64,000 nucleotides of DNA, from the NCBI GenBank assembly GCA_963777905.1, contig CAVZSM010000002.1:227581-291580 (forward strand). Reading direction: 5' to 3'. Position 1 is the first letter of the stretch; the number at the start of each line of letters is the position of its first letter. The translations under genes and the position numbers were made by a program. Positions 25,242 to 35,013 of the stretch are shown here, one piece after another. A model generated the notes under the pieces. That model was not told the origin of the DNA. It saw only the letters and a list, made by a program, of their open reading frames with translations, and searched no databases. Source of the stretch: Trebonia sp963777905 (lineage in GTDB: Bacteria; Actinomycetota; Actinomycetes; Streptosporangiales; Streptosporangiaceae).

Positions 25242-25790
25242 TCAGGCGCAGAACAAGATCGCCCAGACCGCCTTGCCGCGGCCCGCCAGCGGGCTCCAGC
25301 CCCAGACGTCGCTCAGCGCGTCCACCATCTGCAGGCCACGGCCCGCTTCCTCAACGCTGCACGGCTTCTTGAGCACGGGCGCGACATCGCTCGGGTCGAG
25401 CACGGCGCAGATCACCTCGCCGGTACGGCGCAGCAGGCGCAGGCCATGGTTTTCGGCCGAGGGCTGACGGTCACTGGCCGACTCGGCAGCGTGGGTGACC
25501 GCGTTCGCGACGAACTCCCCGATGATCGTCTCCGCGTCTTCCGCCAGGGTGGCCAGGCCCCATTCGCGCAGCGTGTTGCTGGTCAGCCGGCGCGCGGCTC
25601 GCGCGGACTGCGGCCCGCGGCTGAGCGGGCAGCACACCGCCGACGGCGAATCCCACCAGTCGGAGGGCATCCGCACCACCCGCGGGCGCCGCGGCACGCA
25701 AGCGGTTCGGGCGGTCAGGTCGGGCGGCCTGCGCATGGCAGGATCGATCCTGGTCCGGGTGGGCAGCTGTGCCAGTTGGTTCAGGCTCAT
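25242..25790 (-). CDS. ATP-binding protein, RsbW/SpoIIAB-like anti-sigma kinase fold
   Basis: A 182-residue protein with a HATPase_c fold in its C-terminal two thirds. The N-box is IIGEFVANAVTHA near residue 92, and the G-box region is EEAGRGLQMVDALSDVWGW. This is the typical form of the many streptomycete-like regulators that bind ATP and may sequester sigma factors or anti-anti-sigma factors. The first 60 residues are basic and Pro-rich. No partner sigma factor or anti-sigma antagonist is encoded next to it, so the target is unknown. Confidence 0.82.
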   Translation of the reverse strand: MSLNQLAQLPTRTRIDPAMRRPPDLTARTACVPRRPRVVRMPSDWWDSPSAVCCPLSRGPQSARAARRLTSNTLREWGLATLAEDAETIIGEFVANAVTHAAESASDRQPSAENHGLRLLRRTGEVICAVLDPSDVAPVLKKPCSVEEAGRGLQMVDALSDVWGWSPLAGRGKAVWAILFCA

Positions 25791-25902
25791 CGTTATCCCG
25801 GGGAGCGTCCGGCGTCATCCGGGTGATTGACGCTGGGTCTCCATCCTGCCCGAGTAACCATGCAGATGCAAGGCCAAATGCACGTTCATTCGTATCGTGC
25901 AG

Positions 25903-26649
25903 CTAACGGTGCCGCCGACTGTTGCGAACTTGTCCGATCACGATAAGGACGACGATTCCGATCGATATCCACAGACCATACCGGGAAACGGTCTGCGCCA
26001 CCGTGACCGCGTGCTGCCCGAGCGTGTAGCCGAGACCGGCCAGCATGCCGGCCCACAGCAGCGAGCCGATGGCGTCAAGGACCAGGAACGTCACCCAGCT
26101 CATCCCGGCCCAGCCGGCCGTCGCGTACACGATCACGTTCGGCACTGGCAGGAACGGCGCGACCACGACGGCCGGCCAGGTGAACTTCCAGCCCCAGCGC
26201 TGGACCCGCGCCATGAACCGCGGACCGTGCTTACGCCGGCCCGACAGCAGCAGGATGATCCGCTCGCCCCAGATCCTGCCCGCCAGCCAGTAGAGCAGGT
26301 CGAACTTCATCAGCCCCGGGATCGCGGCGAGCAGGACCACCGTCAGCGAGCCGTGCCCCACCCGGGCGAACGCGGCGCCGGACACGATCGCCTCGGTCGA
26401 GCCGTTCAGCACCTCGAGCAGCACCGGGTGCGTGCCGACCAGGCTGGCGCGGAACGGCAACAGCGCCAGGTAGTAAATGCCGCTGAGCGTGATCCCCGCC
26501 CAGAGCAGGACGTCGACTCGGCGGGGCTTGCCTGACCAGGGCAGCCGGGGATCGTCCCACGGATCGGCCTGGACCGTCTTCTCTTGTGCTGGTTCTTCCG
26601 GTGCCGACTGGACCGCGTCGGCCGCGGCCACCGCCGGCTCTTCTGTCAC
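25903..26649 (-). CDS. VTT/DedA-like membrane protein
   Basis: A 248-residue inner-membrane protein. A 45-residue acidic, Ala-rich cytoplasmic N-terminus is followed by about five hydrophobic helices. VVLLAAIPGLMKFDLLYWLAGRIWG and the later VVVAPFLPVPNVIVYATAGWAGMSWVTFLVLDAIGSLLW are DedA/VTT-like, including the F/LPxPN turn. DedA proteins are tied to lipid-carrier flipping and membrane homeostasis. GTG 26649 is preceded by a -10 box with 6-nt spacing. The exact transport role is not known. Confidence 0.82.
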   Translation of the reverse strand: MTEEPAVAAADAVQSAPEEPAQEKTVQADPWDDPRLPWSGKPRRVDVLLWAGITLSGIYYLALLPFRASLVGTHPVLLEVLNGSTEAIVSGAAFARVGHGSLTVVLLAAIPGLMKFDLLYWLAGRIWGERIILLLSGRRKHGPRFMARVQRWGWKFTWPAVVVAPFLPVPNVIVYATAGWAGMSWVTFLVLDAIGSLLWAGMLAGLGYTLGQHAVTVAQTVSRYGLWISIGIVVLIVIGQVRNSRRHR

Positions 26650-26655
26650 GGCGTT

Positions 26656-26661
26656 ACGTTA
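26656..26661 (-). promoter_or_regulatory. -10 box TAACGT, candidate leaderless promoter of the VTT/DedA-like gene
   Basis: On the minus strand TAACGT is followed by 6 nt and then the GTG at 26649. Confidence 0.45.
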
Positions 26662-26699
26662 TACATGCACGCGCGGTGACCACAACACGAGGCGGCCCG

Positions 26700-27773
26700 A
26701 TGGAGAAGTACCTGGCGCCGGAGACGGCGGCGCGGATGGCCGCCGCCGTCTCCGCGTTCAGCGGTGCGCTCGATGAGTCGCAACGGTACGTTCTGGCCAA
26801 TGATTTTGAGCTTTCCGGGGCGCGGCGGGAGTGGTCGTACCTGCCTGAGCCCGAGCGGGGCGGGCTGGCGATCGGATCGCTCACCGACCCGCAGCGCAAG
26901 CTCGCGCACCGGCTGATCGCGGCGTCGGTCAGCATGCCGGGGTACGCGAAGGTCGTCTCCATCATGGCGATGGAGCACGTGCGGCGGGCGCTCATGCTGC
27001 TGGACGCGCCGGCGATCGCGCACCTGTTTGACCCCGAGCGGTACTGCTTCCGGATCTTCGGGACGCCGGGCGGCGCGGCGCCGTGGGGCTGGCAGCTGGC
27101 GGGGCACCACGTGTCGCTGAACTTCACGGTCACCGGCGGGCGGTACCTCTCCCCCACGCCGTGCATGCTCGGCAGCGTGCCCGCCTCGTACGGGACGCTG
27201 GCGCCGCTGGCGGACGACGAGGCGCGCGGGTACGAATTCATCAACTCGCTGACCGGCGCGCAGCGGGCGGCCGCCATCATCTACCGCCGGCCGCCGCCGG
27301 ACTTCGCCACCCGGATGGTGCCGCGGATCGGGCCCGCGGAGCTGCCGGACCACGTGTTCAACCCGGAGCCGGACTACCGGATCTCCGATGCGGAACGGTC
27401 GGTCCTCAGCTACCTGCGGGACGGGCCGAAGGGGGTGCGCGGCGCCGACCTGGACGGCAGGCAGCTGGACGCGCTCGTCGGGCTGGTGGCGGCGTTCGCC
27501 GGGCGGCTGCCGGACGAGGTCGCGGCGGCGGAGCTGGCGCGGGTCGACGCCGCGGGGCCGGAGAACCTCGCGTTCGCGTGGGCGGGCGGCACGGCGCCAG
27601 GCGAGCGGCACTACTACCGGGTCCAGGGGCCGGACCTGCTCATCGAGCACGACAACACGCAGGGCGGCGGGAACCACGTGCATTCGGTGTGGCGGAACCC
27701 GGGCAACGACTTCGGTGACGACATACTGGCGGCCCACTACCGCGCGGAGCACTCCGGGGGGTCCGGGGGGTGA
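26700..27773 (+). CDS. DUF3500 domain protein
   Basis: A 357-residue soluble protein without a signal peptide. Landmarks of DUF3500 are GTPGGAAPWGWQLAGHHVSLNFTV in the middle and LLIEHDNTQGGGNHVHSVWR near the end. The many conserved His residues suggest a metal site, but no activity is established for the family. GAGG lies before ATG 26700. The protein ends in GGSGG, and its stop codon lies in the loop of a G/C hairpin. Confidence 0.85.
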   Translation: MEKYLAPETAARMAAAVSAFSGALDESQRYVLANDFELSGARREWSYLPEPERGGLAIGSLTDPQRKLAHRLIAASVSMPGYAKVVSIMAMEHVRRALMLLDAPAIAHLFDPERYCFRIFGTPGGAAPWGWQLAGHHVSLNFTVTGGRYLSPTPCMLGSVPASYGTLAPLADDEARGYEFINSLTGAQRAAAIIYRRPPPDFATRMVPRIGPAELPDHVFNPEPDYRISDAERSVLSYLRDGPKGVRGADLDGRQLDALVGLVAAFAGRLPDEVAAAELARVDAAGPENLAFAWAGGTAPGERHYYRVQGPDLLIEHDNTQGGGNHVHSVWRNPGNDFGDDILAAHYRAEHSGGSGG

Positions 27774-27784
27774 TTCCCCCCCGG
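27763..27784 (+). terminator. Hairpin containing the stop codon of the DUF3500 gene
   Basis: CCGGGGGG (27763-27770) pairs with CCCCCCGG (27777-27784). The TGA stop at 27771-27773 is in the loop. Confidence 0.6.
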
Positions 27785-27821
27785 TTAGGAGCGGAGCGGG
27801 CCGCCTAGAGTCGGGGCGCCG

Positions 27822-29126
<1,305 letters not shown>

Positions 29127-29333
29127 GCGCGGTGTCCCTTTCACATTTCGCACGGGACGCGCGCACGGCAGAGCGGCCGGGATCGCCGACCGGGGCACCG
29201 CCCCGTTTTGGGTCCTGAAACTTTACTTTGCACGCTAGTACGCGCCGGGTCATGCGGAAACCAGGATGACATGGGACAACGATCACAGTTATCGCCAGGG
29301 GGCCGGTTGCGCGGCTTCCCGCCCGGCAATCGG

Positions 29334-29357
29334 TGGCAAAAAGTGTCATTTTTGCCA
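29334..29357. promoter_or_regulatory. 24-bp perfect inverted repeat between gltA and the LLM gene
   Basis: TGGCAAAAA (29334-29342) and TTTTTGCCA (29349-29357) flank GTGTCA. The divergent gene context argues for an operator and against a terminator. Nothing else recognisable occurs in the 29127-29417 gap apart from the -10 box at 29406. Confidence 0.6.
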
Positions 29358-29405
29358 GATGCGGGTCATCCGGGGGACGCTCTCCCGCCGTCGCGGGCCC
29401 CGGCT

Positions 29406-29411
29406 TACTAT
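29406..29411 (+). promoter_or_regulatory. -10 box TACTAT, candidate leaderless promoter of the LLM gene
   Basis: TACTAT ends 6 nt before the ATG at 29418. It is the best match to TATAAT-like boxes in the set. Confidence 0.5.
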
Positions 29412-29417
29412 GCGGGC

Positions 29418-30353
29418 ATGAGGTTCGCGATCTCGATCCCCCAGTTCTTTGGCGACGGCGAGTTCTCCCCGGCGGACTTCCGGGCGTACTTCGAGCGCGC
29501 CGAGGCGTTCGGCGTGTACGAGAGCGCGTGGGCGCAGGAGATGACACTCGGCCCGTCACCGCAGCTCGCGCCCCTGGAGGCGATGACGTACGCCGCCGCG
29601 TGCACGTCCTCGCTGCGGCTCGGCTGCACGGTGTTCGTGACCACCCTGCACAGTCCGGTCCAGCTGGCCAAGGACCTGGCGACGCTGGACCAGGTCAGCG
29701 GCGGCCGGGTCGAGGTCGGCGTGGGGTCCGGCGGGCCGCGGCGGCCGTTCGCCGCGTACGGGATACCGGCCGACAGGTACCTGGCGCGGTTCACCGAGGG
29801 CATCCGGCTGGTTAAGGCGCTGTGGACGGAGCCTTCTGTCACGTTCGACGGCGAGTTCTGGCAGCTCAAGGGCGTCGCGATGGAGCCTAAGCCGTATCAG
29901 AAGCCGCACCCGCGGCTGTGGTTCGGCGGGTCCGCTGAGGCGGCGGTGCGGCGCGGGGTCCGGCTGTGCGACGGCTTCTTCGGGGCCGGATCGTCGCCGA
30001 CGGCGGCGTTCGCGGCGCAGGTGGCCACGGCGCGGGCCGTGGTGGCCGATCGTGGGCAGCGCGTGGGGTTCGGTCCCGGCGAGTTCCCGATCGCGAAGCG
30101 GGTGTACATCGCGATCGACCCTTCGGACGGTTCTCGGGCGAGGCAGCGGATCAACGACGCGCTGGCGCGGATGTACGGCCACCGGGTGCCGGCCATCGAG
30201 TCCGCGGCGATCGCGGGGACGCTTGGCGAGTGCGTCGAGGCGGTCCGCGCGGTGATCGACGCGGGGGCGGAGATGGTGCTGTTCACGCCGCTGTTCGAGG
30301 TGCCCGAGCACATGGAGCAGATCGCCACGGAGCTCATCCCGCGGCTGGCGTAG
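29418..30353 (+). CDS. LLM-class flavin-dependent (possibly F420) oxidoreductase
   Basis: A 311-residue luciferase-like TIM-barrel enzyme. MRFAISIPQFFG starts the first strand; LRLGCTVFVTTLHSPVQLAKDLATLDQVSGGRVEVGVGSGG and PHPRLWFGGSAEAAVRR are typical of the group. These enzymes use FMNH2 or F420 to reduce or oxygenate organic substrates. Which cofactor is used cannot be read directly, although F420 is common in such genomes. It is a single-gene unit, with a promoter box upstream and a hairpin after its stop. Confidence 0.86.
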   Translation: MRFAISIPQFFGDGEFSPADFRAYFERAEAFGVYESAWAQEMTLGPSPQLAPLEAMTYAAACTSSLRLGCTVFVTTLHSPVQLAKDLATLDQVSGGRVEVGVGSGGPRRPFAAYGIPADRYLARFTEGIRLVKALWTEPSVTFDGEFWQLKGVAMEPKPYQKPHPRLWFGGSAEAAVRRGVRLCDGFFGAGSSPTAAFAAQVATARAVVADRGQRVGFGPGEFPIAKRVYIAIDPSDGSRARQRINDALARMYGHRVPAIESAAIAGTLGECVEAVRAVIDAGAEMVLFTPLFEVPEHMEQIATELIPRLA

Positions 30354-30392
30354 CGGCGGGCGCCCCGCACGCGGCGGGCGGCCGGTCCGGTG

Positions 30393-30437
30393 ATTGGGTG
30401 TCGTTGCGGGGCTATAGCGCCCGGAAGGACACCCGAT
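30393..30437 (+). terminator. Hairpin downstream of the LLM gene
   Basis: GGGTGTC (30396-30402) pairs with GACACCC (30428-30434), with one further wobble pair and two A-T pairs outside it and a GC-rich inner stem. Confidence 0.6.
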
Positions 30438-30521
30438 GATGGTTGTCAGGTCGCGCTTGGCCGCGGGGCGAAAAGCGGCGATGATCAAAGGCGGTGACCA
30501 GTCTCGTGTGGCGGAGAGCGC

Positions 30522-31664
30522 ATGACACAGATCAAGGAGGCCCGGGCGCAGGCTCCCGGGCCTGACATCGCGCCGCTTCTCCAGCCGCTGGAGATCGGGC
30601 GGCTGCGGCTGCGCAACCGGTTCGTCTTGCCGGGGATGCAGCGCGCGTGGACCGTCGACGGCGCGCCCACCGAGCGGATGCGCGAGTACTACCGTCAGCG
30701 CGCCCTCGGCGGCACCGCGCTGGTGATCACCGAGGCCTGCGCGGTCGATCATCCCAGCGCGACGTCCAACTCCCTGTTCGGCTGGCTCACGGCCAGGACC
30801 GCCGGCGCCTGGGCATCGTGCGTCAACGCCGTCCACTCGGCGGGCGGCGCCATGTTCCTGCAGCTGTGGCACCAGGGGGCGGTCGACACCGGCGGGGCGG
30901 ACGAGGGCTCGGGCTTCGTCGCGCTCAGCCCCTCGGGCCTGGCGCACCCGGACAAGCCGTTCGGCCGCGCGGCGAGCGCCGCCGACCTCGCCGCGATCCG
31001 GCAGGCCTTCGTCCGGAGCGCCGTTTACGCCCGGGAGACCGGCGCGGACGGCGTGGAGATCCACGCCTGCCACGGCTACCTCCTCGACCAGTTCCTGTGG
31101 CCCGCGACGAACCGCAGGACCGACCGGTACGGCGGCGCGGCGATGTCCGGCCGCGCGGCGTTCCCCGCCGAGGTCATCGCGGCGGTCCGCGAGGCGACCG
31201 GCCCGGACTTCACGATCTCCGTCCGGATCTCGCAATGGAAAGAGCTGGACTACGAGGCGAAGATCGCGACGACCCCCGGCGAGCTCGGCCACCTCGTCTC
31301 GATCCTGCGGTCGGCGGGCGCCGACCTGTTCCACGTGTCGACCCGCCGGTTCTGGACGCCGGAGTGGGACGGCTCCGATCTCGGCCTGGCCGGCTGGGTG
31401 AAGTCGTTCACCGACGCGCCGGTGATCGCCGTCGGCAGCGTCGGCCTCGACGTCGACGTCATGGCCACCCTCGAAGGCGAGGAAGCCAGGCCGACCGGCG
31501 ATAGCAGGATCGAGGACCTGATCCGGCGGTTCCGGCGCGGCGATTTCGACCTGGTGTCCGTCGGCCGGAGCCAGATCGGCGACCCGGACTGGGTGGCGAA
31601 GGTGCGCGACGACCGGATCGGCGACATCAGGCCGTTCCGCCGCGCGGACATCGCCTTTCTGTGA
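30522..31664 (+). CDS. NADH:flavin oxidoreductase, Old Yellow Enzyme family
   Basis: A 380-residue FMN-dependent TIM-barrel protein. LRLRNRFVLPGMQR binds the flavin phosphate end, FLQLWHQGA follows, and the signature HACHGYLLDQFLWPATNRR plus DRYGG identify the OYE/2,4-dienoyl-CoA-reductase-like group. The C-terminal Fe-S and Rossmann extension of larger members is missing, so it is the short single-domain type. Substrates are usually activated alkenes. ATG 30522 has GGAGAG upstream. Its stop codon falls inside a 9-bp tandem repeat. Confidence 0.9.
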   Translation: MTQIKEARAQAPGPDIAPLLQPLEIGRLRLRNRFVLPGMQRAWTVDGAPTERMREYYRQRALGGTALVITEACAVDHPSATSNSLFGWLTARTAGAWASCVNAVHSAGGAMFLQLWHQGAVDTGGADEGSGFVALSPSGLAHPDKPFGRAASAADLAAIRQAFVRSAVYARETGADGVEIHACHGYLLDQFLWPATNRRTDRYGGAAMSGRAAFPAEVIAAVREATGPDFTISVRISQWKELDYEAKIATTPGELGHLVSILRSAGADLFHVSTRRFWTPEWDGSDLGLAGWVKSFTDAPVIAVGSVGLDVDVMATLEGEEARPTGDSRIEDLIRRFRRGDFDLVSVGRSQIGDPDWVAKVRDDRIGDIRPFRRADIAFL

Positions 31665-31704
31665 CGCCTGTGACGCCTGTGATGCCCGTGACGCCTGTGA
31701 CCCG
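31660..31704 (+). repeat. Five tandem 9-bp units, TGTGACGCC-like
   Basis: Units start at 31660, 31669, 31678, 31687 and 31696. Two are identical, two differ by one base each, and the last is degenerate. They overlap the OYE stop (31662-31664) and end 6 nt before the stop of the convergent ALDH-like gene. Confidence 0.85.
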
Positions 31705-31709
31705 GGCGC

Positions 31710-32612
31710 TCACACGCCCAGCGGGTGCCAGACGGTCTTCGTCTCCAGGGTGGCGATCATGCGGTCGAGGCCGGGTTCCGCGGTCCAGTCGCTGACCGGC
31801 AGCCGCACCACCCGCTTGAGGTTCTCCGCGGCGGCGACCGCCAGGTCGTCGGCGAGCGCGCCCGGCGCGTCCAGCGCCCCCGCCAGGTCGATCGCGTTCA
31901 CGTCCATGTGCGAGGCCAGCCACGGGGCGATCTCGGCGGCCCGGCCGGTGAGCAGGTTCACCACTCCCCCTGGCACGTCGGAGGTGGCCAGCACCTCGGC
32001 GAGCGTCACCGCGGGCAGCGGGTACTTCTCGCTGGCGACCACGACCACGGCGTTGCCGCTCACGATGGCCGGCGCCAGCACGGAGACGAGGCCGAGCAGC
32101 GGGCTGTCCTGCGGGGCGAGCACGGCCACCACGCCGGTGGGCTCTGGCAGCGAGAAGTTGAAGTAGGGGCCGGCCACCGGGTTGGCGCCGCCGCGCACCT
32201 GGGCGAGCTTGTCCGCCCAGCCCGCGTACCAGACCCAGCGGTCCACCGCCGCGTCGACCTCGGCGAACGCCGACTTGTGCGAGCCGCCCGCGGCCAGCCG
32301 CACCTCGTCGGCGAACTGGGCGCGGCGGCCCTCCAGGACCTCGGCGACCCGGTAGAGCACCTGGCCGCGGTTATACGCGGTGGCCCCTGACCACCCGGGG
32401 AACGCCTTGCGCGCCGCGACCACCGCGTCCCTGGCATCCTTGCGCGAGGCCAGCGCCGCGTTGGCGAGGAAGCCGCCGCCGGCGCCCGTCACCGCGAAGG
32501 AACGACCGCTCTCCGAGCGGGGGAACGCGCCGCCGATGTACAGCTTGTAGGTCTTGCGGACGGCGATGCGGCCCGCCTGGGCCGTGGCGGTCGTCTCGGC
32601 GGCCTCAGACAT
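31710..32612 (-). CDS. Truncated aldehyde dehydrogenase-family protein lacking the catalytic cysteine domain
   Basis: A 300-residue protein matching the N-terminal, NAD-binding half of aldehyde dehydrogenases: YIGGAFPRSESGR, AVVAARKAFPGWS, VVAVLAPQDSPLLGLVSVLAPAIVSGN. It lacks the C-terminal catalytic region, so no GQxCC cysteine is present, and the usual PWNFP is changed to PQDSP. It overlaps the full ALDH gene by 8 nt and probably forms a complex or regulatory partner with it. It ends cleanly at a normal stop, so it looks like a real short family and not a random truncation. Confidence 0.82.
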   Translation of the reverse strand: MSEAAETTATAQAGRIAVRKTYKLYIGGAFPRSESGRSFAVTGAGGGFLANAALASRKDARDAVVAARKAFPGWSGATAYNRGQVLYRVAEVLEGRRAQFADEVRLAAGGSHKSAFAEVDAAVDRWVWYAGWADKLAQVRGGANPVAGPYFNFSLPEPTGVVAVLAPQDSPLLGLVSVLAPAIVSGNAVVVVASEKYPLPAVTLAEVLATSDVPGGVVNLLTGRAAEIAPWLASHMDVNAIDLAGALDAPGALADDLAVAAAENLKRVVRLPVSDWTAEPGLDRMIATLETKTVWHPLGV

Positions 32613-34050
32613 CGGCGTTCCCCGTCACGTCGAGGTAGGCCTCGAGGCCGTGCCTGCCGCCTTCCCTGCCGAACCCGGATTCCTTGTAGCCGCCGAACGG
32701 CGACGACGGGTCGAACCTGTTGAACGTGTTCGCCCAGACCACCCCGGCCCGCAGCCGGGACGCCATCCACAAGATCAGCGACCCCTTCTCCGTCCACACC
32801 CCGGCGGACAGTCCGTACGGGGTGTTGTTCGCCTTCTCTACCGCCTCGGCCGGGGTGCGGAACGTCAGCACGGACAGCACCGGCCCGAAGATCTCCTCCC
32901 GCGCGATCCGGTGCGCCTGGGACACCTCGGTGAACACGGTCGGCGCGAACCAGAACCCGCGGTCGGGCAGCGGGCACGGCGCGGACCACCGGGACGCGCC
33001 CTCGGCCTCGCCCGACGACACCAGCTCGCTGATCTTGTCCAGCTGCGCCCGCGAGTTGATGGCGCCGACGTCGGTGTTCTTGTCCAGCGGGTCGCCGAGC
33101 CGCAGCGTCCCCATCCGCCGCCGCAGCGCCGCGAGCACCTCGTCGTACACCGACTCCTGCACCAGCAGCCGCGACCCCGCGCAGCACACGTGCCCCTGGT
33201 TGAAGAAGATCCCGTTGACGATGCCCTCGACCGCCTGGTCGACCGGCGCGTCGTCGAAGACGACGTTCGCGGCCTTGCCGCCGAGCTCCAGCGTCAGCCG
33301 CTTGCCCGACACCGCGCAGGCGCGGGCGATCTCCTTGCCGACCTCGGTCGAGCCGGTGAACGCGACCTTGTCGATCCCCGGGTGCGCCACCAGCGCCTGC
33401 CCGGTCGCGCCGTCGCCGGTGACGATGTTGACCACGCCGGGCGGCAGGTCGGCCTGCTGGCAGATCTCGGCGAACAGCAGCGCGGTCAGCGGCGTGGTCT
33501 CGGCCGGCTTCAGCACGACCGTGTTCCCGCAGGCCAGCGCCGGCGCGACCTTCCAGGCCAGCATGAGCAGCGGGAAGTTCCACGGGATCACCTGGCCGAC
33601 CACGCCGAGCGGCCGCGGCGACGGCCCGAACCCGGCATAGCCCAGCTTGTCCGCCCAGCCCGCGTGGTAGAAGAAGTGCGCCGCCGCCAGGGGCACGTCG
33701 ACGTCGCGCGACTCCCTGATCGGCTTGCCGTTGTCCATCGTTTCGAGGACCGCCAGCTCGCGGGAGCGTTCCTGGATCAGCCGGGCGATCCGGAACAGGT
33801 ACTTGCCCCGCTCCCGGCCCGGCATCGCGGACCAGGTCCGCTCGTACGCCTGCCGGGCGGCCGCGACCGCCCGGTCCACGTCCTCAGGCCCGGCGTGCGT
33901 CACCTCGGCGAGGACCTCCTCGCTGGCCGGCGAGATCGTCTTGAAGACCGAGCTGCCCGGTACGAACGCCCCCCCGATGAACAGCCCGTAGGAGTCACGC
34001 AGCGTAACGACCGCACGCGACTCGGGCGCCGGAGAATACTCAAAACGCAT
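32605..34050 (-). CDS. Aldehyde dehydrogenase family protein (full length)
   Basis: A 481-residue NAD(P)-dependent ALDH. The cofactor motif is GQVIPWNFPLLML, the general base Glu lies in LELGGKAANVVF, the catalytic Cys in NQGHVCCAGSRL, and the ending has FGGYKESGFGREGG. It oxidises an aldehyde to an acid. It sits 11 nt after deoC, which releases acetaldehyde and glyceraldehyde 3-phosphate, so it may remove acetaldehyde. It is followed by the truncated ALDH paralogue. RBS GGGTGGG lies upstream of ATG 34050. Confidence 0.92.
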   Translation of the reverse strand: MRFEYSPAPESRAVVTLRDSYGLFIGGAFVPGSSVFKTISPASEEVLAEVTHAGPEDVDRAVAAARQAYERTWSAMPGRERGKYLFRIARLIQERSRELAVLETMDNGKPIRESRDVDVPLAAAHFFYHAGWADKLGYAGFGPSPRPLGVVGQVIPWNFPLLMLAWKVAPALACGNTVVLKPAETTPLTALLFAEICQQADLPPGVVNIVTGDGATGQALVAHPGIDKVAFTGSTEVGKEIARACAVSGKRLTLELGGKAANVVFDDAPVDQAVEGIVNGIFFNQGHVCCAGSRLLVQESVYDEVLAALRRRMGTLRLGDPLDKNTDVGAINSRAQLDKISELVSSGEAEGASRWSAPCPLPDRGFWFAPTVFTEVSQAHRIAREEIFGPVLSVLTFRTPAEAVEKANNTPYGLSAGVWTEKGSLILWMASRLRAGVVWANTFNRFDPSSPFGGYKESGFGREGGRHGLEAYLDVTGNADV

Positions 34051-34061
34051 AACCCACCCGA

Positions 34062-34988
34062 TCAGTCCACAGTCATGTAATCGGGACCGGAATACCGTCC
34101 GGTCGCCATCCTCTCCCGCTGCATGAGCAGGTCGTTCAGCAAGCTGGAGGCGCCGATCCTGAAGTACCGCGGGTTCAGCCAGTCCTCGCCGACGGTCTCG
34201 TTCACCAGCACCAGGTACCTGATGGCGTCCTTCTCCGTGCGGATCCCCCCGGCCGGCTTGACCCCGACCTGCCGGTCCGCGAAATCACGATAGTCGCGCA
34301 CCGCCTCGAGCATGACCAGCGTGACCGGCAGCGTCGCGGCGGGCGTCACCTTGCCCGTCGAGGTCTTGATGAAATCCGCCCCGGCCAGCATCGCCAGCCA
34401 GGACGCGCGCCGCACGTTGTCCAGCGTGCTGAGCTCGCCGGTCTCCAGGATTACCTTCAGGTGGGCGTCCCCGCAGGCGGCGCGCACCGCGGTGATCTCC
34501 TCGTAGACCAGCCCGTACCGGCCGGTCAGGAACGCGCCCCTGTCGATGACCATGTCCACTTCGTCCGCGCCGGCCGCGACCGCCGACTTCACGTCGGCGA
34601 GCTTCACGTCGAGCGCGGCCCGGCCGGACGGGAACGAGGTCGCCACGCTCGCGACGCGCACCGTGGACCCGGCGACCCCGGCGACCGCCTCGGGCACCAG
34701 GTCGGGATAAATGCACACCGCGGCAACCGGCGGGGCGCCGTAGCCCGGCTGCCGCGCCTTGGCGCACATCGCGCGCACCTTGCCCGGCGTGTCCTGCCCC
34801 TCCAGCGTGGTGAGGTCGATCATGGCGATGGCCAGGTCGATCGCCTGCCGCTTGCTGTCGGTCTTAATCGAGCGCGTGGCCAGCGTCTCCGCCCGCCCCC
34901 GCGCGCCAACCTCGTCGACGCCGGGCAGTCCGTGCAGGAAACGCCGCAGTGACTGCTCTGAGGCAGCGATGTCACCCGCGACGTTCAT
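34062..34988 (-). CDS. deoC: Deoxyribose-phosphate aldolase
   Basis: A 308-residue class I aldolase. The Schiff-base lysine is in FIKTSTGK and the second lysine in VGVKPAGGIR; EVDMVIDRGAF matches the catalytic Asp region. It splits 2-deoxyribose 5-phosphate into acetaldehyde and glyceraldehyde 3-phosphate in nucleoside catabolism. It is longer than the E. coli enzyme but similar to actinobacterial and eukaryotic forms. ATG 34988 has GGGAG upstream. It heads an operon with two ALDH-family genes. Confidence 0.94.
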   Translation of the reverse strand: MNVAGDIAASEQSLRRFLHGLPGVDEVGARGRAETLATRSIKTDSKRQAIDLAIAMIDLTTLEGQDTPGKVRAMCAKARQPGYGAPPVAAVCIYPDLVPEAVAGVAGSTVRVASVATSFPSGRAALDVKLADVKSAVAAGADEVDMVIDRGAFLTGRYGLVYEEITAVRAACGDAHLKVILETGELSTLDNVRRASWLAMLAGADFIKTSTGKVTPAATLPVTLVMLEAVRDYRDFADRQVGVKPAGGIRTEKDAIRYLVLVNETVGEDWLNPRYFRIGASSLLNDLLMQRERMATGRYSGPDYMTVD

Positions 34989-35013
34989 CCGATCATTCTC
35001 CCACGGTAACGGG

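Noticed and set aside
29200..29240. CCCGTTTTGGGTCC in the gltA leader as another core copy
   Set aside because: Only the first 14 nt resemble the core; the second half and the flanking arms are missing.
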